A DNA stretch of 64,000 bases, taken from Sorangium cellulosum So ce56 (lineage in GTDB: Bacteria; Myxococcota_A; Polyangia; Polyangiales; Polyangiaceae). A program made the translations under genes and the position numbers. The stretch covers positions 12,884,501 through 12,948,500 of the forward strand of contig NC_010162.1 in the NCBI RefSeq assembly GCF_000067165.1, read 5' to 3'. This document shows, piece by piece, positions 59,002 through 64,000 of the stretch (its first letter is position 1; the number at the start of each line of letters is the position of its first letter). The notes under the pieces are model-generated. The model worked only from the letters and a program-made list of their open reading frames with translations. It made no database searches and was not told the origin of the DNA.

Positions 59002-59880
59002 ATGAACACGGCCACCGGGCAGGTCGTCGAGCTCCAGGGCGCCCGGCGGAGGCCGGGCGTCCGCGGGTGGCTGCTGCTCGCCCCGCTCCTGCTCTGGCTC
59101 TTCGCCTTCGTCGTGGCGCCCACCGCGATCATGCTCGTCTACAGCTTCTGCGAGCGGGACGAGCTCGGGCAGGTGGTCTTCGAGCTCTCGCTGTCGAGCT
59201 ACGCCCGGGTCTTCGACCCGACCTACCTCAAGATCCTGTTGAGCTCGATCAAGTACGCCGCCATCACCACGGTGATCTGCCTCGTCGCGGGCTATCCGGT
59301 GGCGTACTTCATCGGGCGGGCGAGGGAGGGCGTCCGGAACCGGCTGCTCATGCTGGTGATGGTGCCGTTCTGGACGAGCTTCCTCATCCGGACCTATGCG
59401 TGGATGTCGATCCTCAAGTCGGAGGGGCTCCTCAACGGGCTCCTCCTCTACCTGCGGATCATCTCGACCCCCCTCGACATCATGTACACGCCGACGGCGG
59501 TGGTCATCGGCCTCGTCTACTCGTATTTGCCGTTCATGATCCTGCCCATCTACGGGAGCGTCGAGAAGCTCGACAACGCCCTGATCGAGGCGGCGTTCGA
59601 TCTCGGCGCGGGGCCCGTGTCCGCGTTCTCGCACGTCATCGTCCCGCTCACCCGCCCGGGCATCCTCGCGGGCGTCCTGCTCGTGTTCATCCCGGCGCTC
59701 GGGATGTTCGCGATCACGGATCTCATGGGGGGATCACGCGTGCCGATGATCGGCAACGTCATCCAGAACCAGTTCGGTCAGGCGCGCGACTGGCCCTTCG
59801 GCGCCGCGCTCGGCATGGCGCTCCTGCTCCTGTTCTCGCTCTTCTTCCTGCTCGGCCTGCGCAAGGAGCCGGAGGCCTGA
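59002..59880 (+). CDS. potB: Spermidine/putrescine ABC transporter permease (PotB type)
   Basis: A 292-residue permease with six membrane segments, the first RGWLLLAPLLLWLFAFVVAPT. Its EAA loop is EAAFDLGAGPVSAFSHVIVPLT. PotB-type segments include FCERDELGQVVFELSLSSYARVF, WTSFLIRTYAWMSILKSEGLLN and DLMGGSRVPMIGNVIQNQF. It pairs with the PotC-type subunit to form the channel. The gene has only 100 bp between its stop and the potA start. Confidence 0.94.
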   Translation: MNTATGQVVELQGARRRPGVRGWLLLAPLLLWLFAFVVAPTAIMLVYSFCERDELGQVVFELSLSSYARVFDPTYLKILLSSIKYAAITTVICLVAGYPVAYFIGRAREGVRNRLLMLVMVPFWTSFLIRTYAWMSILKSEGLLNGLLLYLRIISTPLDIMYTPTAVVIGLVYSYLPFMILPIYGSVEKLDNALIEAAFDLGAGPVSAFSHVIVPLTRPGILAGVLLVFIPALGMFAITDLMGGSRVPMIGNVIQNQFGQARDWPFGAALGMALLLLFSLFFLLGLRKEPEA

Positions 59881-59980
59881 TGCGGCGCCGTCGCGCGGGG
59901 TGGCCCAGCGCCGCTCGTCTCCGCCTCGTTCGCCTCTTCCGCCTCCCCCGCGCGCTCTGCCGGCCCTCCGAGGTGAGTCG

Positions 59981-61066
59981 ATGGATGTGATGGTCGAGCT
60001 CCGCGCGGTCACCAAGCGATTCGGCGCCTTCCACGCCGTGAGCGAGGTCGACCTCCAGATCAGGGCGGGCGAGTTCATCACCCTCCTCGGCCCCTCGGGG
60101 TGCGGCAAGACGACGCTGCTCCGGATGATCTCGGGCTTCGAGACGCCGTCGAGCGGCGCCGTCTTGCTGGAGGGGAAGGACGTCACGCACGAGCCGCCGT
60201 ACCGCCGGGACGTGAACCAGGTGTTCCAGAGCTACGCGCTGTTCCCTCACATGACGGTGCAGGAGAACATCGGCTTCGGGCTGCGGATGAAGAAGGTGCC
60301 CCGGGCGGAGATCGACGAGCGGGTCCGGGCCGCGGTCGCGATGGTGTCGCTCGGGGGCATGGAGCAGCGCAAGCCGTCGCAGCTGTCCGGCGGGCAGCGG
60401 CAGCGGGTCGCGCTCGCGCGGGCCATCGTGTGCCGCCCGAAGGTCCTGCTGCTCGACGAGCCCCTCTCGGCGCTGGACGCGAAGCTCCGGCACGCCATGC
60501 AGGTGGAGCTCAAGGAGCTGCAAAAGAAGCTGGGGATCACCTTCGTGTTCGTGACCCACGACCAGGAAGAGGCGCTCACCATGAGCGACCGCATCGCCGT
60601 GATCAACAAGGGCCGGATCGAGCAGCTCGGCGACGCATCGCAGATCTACCACCGCCCCAAGACGACGTTCGTCGCGAGCTTCATCGGCCAGGCCAACATC
60701 CTCCGCGCGACCGTCCTCTCGCGGAGCGGCGAGCGGGCGCGGGTCCAGCTCGACGGGGGGCTCGAGCTCCTCGTCAACGCCGAGCACCTGGCGGGCGGGA
60801 CCGGGAGCACCCTTGTCTCCATCCGGCCGGAGAAGATCGCGCTCCGCAAGGAGCCGCAGGGGGCGCCGGAGAACCGCTTCGAGGCGCGCGTCGAGGACGA
60901 GCTGTTCAAGGGCGCCACCGACCAGCTGCGCCTCCGGACCGACGCCGGCCTCGTGCTCACGGCGGTGGTCGCCAACGAGAGCTCCGGCCAGGCGGCGCTT
61001 CACGTCGGAGACCGGGTGTTCTGCCACCTCCACCCCGACGACATCGTGATCGTCCACGAGGGGTGA
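59981..61066 (+). CDS. potA: Spermidine/putrescine ABC transporter ATP-binding protein (PotA type)
   Basis: A 361-residue ATPase. Start 59981 has GAGGTGA five bases upstream; the frame is open further upstream but is Arg/Pro-rich. Motifs: Walker A GPSGCGKTT, Q-loop VFQSYALFPHMT, signature LSGGQRQRVALARAI, Walker B VLLLDEPLSALD, H-loop VFVTHDQEEALTMSDRIAVI. The C-terminal TOBE domain (ANILRATVL, VSIRPEKIAL, FHLHPDDIV-like ending CHLHPDDIVIV) is complete. It energises the PotBC channel. Confidence 0.94.
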   Translation: MDVMVELRAVTKRFGAFHAVSEVDLQIRAGEFITLLGPSGCGKTTLLRMISGFETPSSGAVLLEGKDVTHEPPYRRDVNQVFQSYALFPHMTVQENIGFGLRMKKVPRAEIDERVRAAVAMVSLGGMEQRKPSQLSGGQRQRVALARAIVCRPKVLLLDEPLSALDAKLRHAMQVELKELQKKLGITFVFVTHDQEEALTMSDRIAVINKGRIEQLGDASQIYHRPKTTFVASFIGQANILRATVLSRSGERARVQLDGGLELLVNAEHLAGGTGSTLVSIRPEKIALRKEPQGAPENRFEARVEDELFKGATDQLRLRTDAGLVLTAVVANESSGQAALHVGDRVFCHLHPDDIVIVHEG

Positions 61067-61179
61067 TCCTCGCCGGTCGGCCGTCGCGCCCGTGTGGCGC
61101 CGGGGCGTCGTGAACCGCCGTTCTCAGCCGGACGCGGCCGCGTGGAAGTCGGCCTCGAACAAGGCGTACTCTGCGGGGC

Positions 61180-63072
61180 ATGCTGCTTGCCAATCGGCCT
61201 CGCATGCCCCGACGGTCGCTTGCGGTCGCTCTTTCTTCATCGGTCCTTCTCTCGCTCTCCGGCGACGCCCTCGCCACGGGGGCGTGGCTGCCCGGCGCCG
61301 GACAGGCGTCGGTCGAGCAGCGCGTCGCCGTCGCGGCCGGGCCGGAGCGCACGACGCTCTGGACGAGCCTGCGGTTCCAGGGCGCGAGCGGGCCGGTGGC
61401 CCTCGTCGTTCCGGTGCCGCCGCTCGCCGCGCTCGACACGAGCTCGGACGCGTGGTTCGAGGCGCTCGAGGCGGCGACGGCGCCCCGGGTGCTCCCGCCC
61501 CAGGGCGTCGACCCGTACTGCCCGGGGGAGGCGGGCGCGCCGAGCCCCTTCGAGACGGTCGGGCGGCTCGCCCACGAGGCCACGCTCGAGCCGGTCGAGG
61601 TGACGGTGCTCGAGGACGCCGACGCCGTCGCGCGCTGGGCGGCGTCGGCCGGTCTCGCGCTGTCCTCCGAGGCGGCCGCGCAGCTCGGGGGTCTGCGAGG
61701 GATGCGGTTCGTGGCGGCCCGCTTCGACGCTCCCGGCGGCGCGGCGGTCACGAGGACGCTGCGCATCGCCACGGGCGGCGGCGAGCCGATCTTGCCGCTG
61801 TCGCTGGCCGGGGCGGGCGCAGGCGACGTGCAGGTGACGGCGTGGCTGCTCGGCGACGGCCGGGGCGCGCTCTCGGGCGCGGCGCCGGTGACGCTCCCGC
61901 CGGCCTCGCTGAGCTGGGACGCGAGCGCGCAGCGCAGCGATTATGCGGAGCTCCGCGCCGGGGCCCTCGGCGAGGCGGGGCTCCACGGGTGGCTCGTCGA
62001 GGGCGCGGGCCACGAGGCGCTGAGCCGCCGCATCTCCCTCGGCAGCGACAGCGTGGACAGCGTGATCGAGGCCTATTTTGCGCGCGCGAGCGCGTACGGC
62101 GACATCGGCGATGCGCCGGGCACGTGCGCCGCGGTCGCCGCGGCCGCGCTGGAGTCGAGCCTCAAGGTCGCCGCGAGCTGCCCGCGCGCCGCGCACGGCG
62201 TGGTCGACGGCGCGCTGGACTGCGCGGAGTCGCCCCGGAGGGACGAGACCGATCCCGACCTCCTGCGCTGCGGTCCGGCCGCCGACGACCTCGCGGTGGG
62301 GCTCTCCGGGCTCGCGCCGTCGTCCGTGTGGCTGACCCGCGTCTCGCTCCGGCTCGCGGCCGGGCAGCCCGGCGCGGACTGGCCGCTGACCTTCGGGGAG
62401 GGCTCCGCGATCTCGCCGGTCGTGAGGGCCGGGCGTGTCCTCGTGGACGAGTGCTCCGGCGAGGCCGGCGCGGGCGGCTCGTCGGGCGTGGGCGGGCCCG
62501 ACGGCCTGGGCGGCGGGCCGGGCAGCGGCGGATTTGGCCCGGCCAGCGGCTCGTCCGGCGCCGGGAACCCGCCGCCGGACGATGACGACACCTACGACGA
62601 GCCGGCCGCCGACGTGGGCTGCGGCTGCTCCGGCACCGCCGATACGGTCGTCGTGGATGACACCGATCCGCAGGACGTCGAGGACGACGAGTACTACGCG
62701 GAGGACGACGGCTGCAGCGGGGACACGAGCGAGCCGGCGCCCGAGGACGAGTACTACGCGGAGGACGACGGCTGCAGCGGGGACACGAGCGAGTCCGAGG
62801 ACGAGTACTACGCGGAGGAGGACGACGGCTGCAGCGGGGACACGAGCGAGTCCGAGGACGAGTACTACGCGGAGGAGGACGACGGCTGCAGCGGGGATAC
62901 CGACGACTCCGCCGAGTCGGAGGACTGCTCGATGGCGGGCGAGCGGAAGTCGAGCGCCCGGAAGAAGCGCGGGCCGAAGCTGTCGGTGATGGCGCTCGGG
63001 ATGTTTGCGCTGATCGCGCCCCTCCGCCGCGCGAGCCGGCCGCGGAAGGGCGGCGGGCGCGGCGGGCGGTAG
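61180..63072 (+). CDS. DUF2330-family exported protein with acidic Cys-containing tandem repeats
   Basis: A 630-residue protein. It has a signal peptide (SLAVALSSSVLLSLSGDALA), then a DUF2330-like region to about residue 430 (TSLRFQGASGPVALVVPVPP, LWLRVSLRLAAGQPGADWPL-type segments), a Gly/Ser-rich spacer (SSGVGGPDGLGGGPGSGG), and about residues 490-590 of acidic tandem repeats built on DEYYAEDDGCSGDTSE. The C terminus is a hydrophobic stretch (LSVMALGMFALIAPL) followed by an Arg/Lys-rich tail, the layout of MYXO-CTERM-like sorting tails though the Cys signature is not obvious. The repeats at 62686-62912 carry one Cys each. Surface exposure is inferred. Confidence 0.88.
   Translation: MLLANRPRMPRRSLAVALSSSVLLSLSGDALATGAWLPGAGQASVEQRVAVAAGPERTTLWTSLRFQGASGPVALVVPVPPLAALDTSSDAWFEALEAATAPRVLPPQGVDPYCPGEAGAPSPFETVGRLAHEATLEPVEVTVLEDADAVARWAASAGLALSSEAAAQLGGLRGMRFVAARFDAPGGAAVTRTLRIATGGGEPILPLSLAGAGAGDVQVTAWLLGDGRGALSGAAPVTLPPASLSWDASAQRSDYAELRAGALGEAGLHGWLVEGAGHEALSRRISLGSDSVDSVIEAYFARASAYGDIGDAPGTCAAVAAAALESSLKVAASCPRAAHGVVDGALDCAESPRRDETDPDLLRCGPAADDLAVGLSGLAPSSVWLTRVSLRLAAGQPGADWPLTFGEGSAISPVVRAGRVLVDECSGEAGAGGSSGVGGPDGLGGGPGSGGFGPASGSSGAGNPPPDDDDTYDEPAADVGCGCSGTADTVVVDDTDPQDVEDDEYYAEDDGCSGDTSEPAPEDEYYAEDDGCSGDTSESEDEYYAEEDDGCSGDTSESEDEYYAEEDDGCSGDTDDSAESEDCSMAGERKSSARKKRGPKLSVMALGMFALIAPLRRASRPRKGGGRGGR
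62686..62912 (+). repeat. In-frame tandem repeat of about 54-60 bp (four units)
   Basis: The core GACGAGTACTACGCGGAGGA recurs at 62686, 62746, 62800 and 62857, followed each time by GACGGCTGCAGCGG and most of GACACGAGCGAG. Spacings of 60, 54 and 57 bp keep the reading frame. Units 2-4 are almost identical at the DNA level, pointing to recent expansion. Confidence 0.88.
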
Positions 63073-63149
63073 GCCGCGCGGCGGCGCTCCGGGAGGGGGG
63101 GCGCACCGGGGGGCGGTTCCCGTGGCATACTCCCGGACGAGGTCATGAC

Positions 63150-63734
63150 GTGAACGCGCCCGCCCGCCGGCTCTCCTTCACCTACGCCGAGTACCTCGAG
63201 CAGGAGCGGGCGAGCCCGACGAAGCACGAGTTCCTCGGCGGCGAGATCTTCGACATGGCCGGCGGCACGCCGGAGCACGCGCGGCTCGCGGCGCGGGTGA
63301 CGGTGGCGCTCGGCGCGCAGCTCGGCCGGCGCCCCTGCGAGGTGTTCTCGTCCGACCTCCGCGTGCGCGTGCGCGCCACGGGCCTCGCCACCTACCCCGA
63401 CGTGAGCGTCGTCTGCGGCCCGATCGCGCGCGATCCCGAGGACAAGGACGCCGTGGTCAACCCGCTGGTGCTGGTCGAGGTGCTGTCGGACTCCTCGGAG
63501 GCCTACGATCGGGGAGAGAAATTCGCGCACTACCGCCGGATCCCCTCGCTGAGGGAGTACGTCCTGGTCTCCCAGGCGCACCGGAGGATCGAGGTCTTCC
63601 GGCGCAACGAGGACGGCACGTGGACGCTCTACGAGGCCGGGCCCGGCGAGCGCGCGCGGCTCGCGTCGATCGACGCCCTGCTCGATGTGGACGAGGTGTA
63701 CCGGGGCGCGCTCGAGGCCTCCGCGGCGGTCTGA
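63150..63734 (+). CDS. Uma2-family (DUF820) endonuclease-like protein
   Basis: A 194-residue PD-(D/E)xK-fold protein of the Uma2 family. Family features: EYLEQERASPTKHEFLGGEI near the N terminus, DLRVRVRATGLATYPDVSVVCG (with the PDV metal-site Asp), VLVEVLSDSSEAYDRGEKFAHYRRIPSLREYVLVSQ (Glu and the YDR-x-x-K-x-x-x-Y motif). Members are abundant in cyanobacteria and some deltaproteobacteria, often near mobile DNA; their physiological role is uncertain. GTG 63150 is the only start before the domain. Confidence 0.92.
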   Translation: MNAPARRLSFTYAEYLEQERASPTKHEFLGGEIFDMAGGTPEHARLAARVTVALGAQLGRRPCEVFSSDLRVRVRATGLATYPDVSVVCGPIARDPEDKDAVVNPLVLVEVLSDSSEAYDRGEKFAHYRRIPSLREYVLVSQAHRRIEVFRRNEDGTWTLYEAGPGERARLASIDALLDVDEVYRGALEASAAV

Positions 63735-63759
63735 GCGGCCGTCGTTCCACGGAGAGCCG

Positions 63760-64000
63760 ATGCGCGACGTCCGGATGCGGGGTTTTCGCGAGCACACGGC
63801 GGTCGAGCGCGCGCTCGAGGTCCTGGAGCGGCGGATCCAGCGGCTCGCCGACGAGCTGGTCCCGATCGCCGAGGCGGTCGGGCGGGTGGCGGTGGAGCCC
63901 GTGCGCGCGCGGATCAGCGTGCCGCACTTCGTCCGCGCGGCGATGGACGGTTACGCGCTGCTCGGCGAGGCGACCGCCGGCGCGGCTGCGCTCGCGCCGG
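63760..64000 (+). CDS. moeA: Molybdopterin molybdenumtransferase MoeA, N-terminal part (3' truncated)
   Basis: The first 80 residues of a protein that runs off the right edge. ATG 63760 is preceded by GGAGAG. The sequence AVERALEVLERRIQRLADELVPIAEAVGRVAVEPVRAR followed by VPHFVRAAMDGYALLG matches the start of MoeA, where VPxFDxSAMDGYA is the diagnostic motif. MoeA inserts molybdenum into adenylylated molybdopterin. No other part can be judged from this window. Confidence 0.88.
   Translation, partial: MRDVRMRGFREHTAVERALEVLERRIQRLADELVPIAEAVGRVAVEPVRARISVPHFVRAAMDGYALLGEATAGAAALAP

Overview
The window is very GC-rich with tight codon-biased genes, many secreted or lipid-anchored proteins, Cys-rich and Gly-rich surface proteins, ECF sigma factors, FHA and Ser/Thr-kinase remnants, and ATGA/GTGA-overlapped operons. 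This is the profile of a large-genome myxobacterium (Polyangiales, Sorangium-like). The taxonomic call is inference from gene content and style; no rRNA gene is present to fix it.

Layout. 1-5.1 kb: the 3' end of a PPC-domain protein, a small secreted protein, an anchored carboxypeptidase-regulatory-like protein and a convergent Cys-rich lipoprotein. 5.5-13.5 kb: a YkgJ-type Cys-cluster protein, aspartate kinase, then an operon of a HAD phosphatase and a complete UgpC/MalK-type sugar ABC importer. 13.8-16.9 kb: a small membrane protein and a three-gene, AT-richer operon of unknown function. 16.9-21.3 kb (minus): a PEGA-domain protein and two paralogous Gly-rich lipoproteins. These diverge from 21.5-24.2 kb (plus): a membrane-fused ECF sigma factor, a membrane-anchored HigA-like HTH protein and a second ECF sigma factor, the last running into a 14-unit 21-22 bp tandem repeat.

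25.8-33.2 kb is the most unusual part. A lipoprotein / polymorphic toxin (pre-toxin TG region plus PD-(D/E)xK nuclease) / putative immunity operon is followed by a group II intron with a doubly broken maturase, then a 194-bp remnant of a second toxin gene. The gene order resembles sitBAI kin-discrimination cassettes.

33.3-42.6 kb: a membrane-anchored trypsin-like protease, a Cys-rich gene scrap, a beta-propeller/di-haem lipoprotein, a histone-H1-tailed small protein, an MscS channel, and a rearrangement scar fusing a truncated FHA gene head-to-head with a decayed Ser/Thr kinase/FGE gene. 42.7-50.1 kb: a PAS-GAF histidine kinase, a lipid kinase, a metallophosphoesterase, an anchored esterase and a trypsin-DNRLRE protease. 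50.2-56.7 kb (minus): xylulokinase with a polyol dehydrogenase, then an operon with DUF2203, GTP cyclohydrolase I and an SDR, plus LON-substrate-domain and conserved hypothetical genes. 56.9-61.1 kb: a complete spermidine/putrescine-type ABC importer. 61.2-64.0 kb: a DUF2330 surface protein with tandem acidic repeats, a Uma2-family protein and the start of moeA.

No tRNA, rRNA or CRISPR array was seen.
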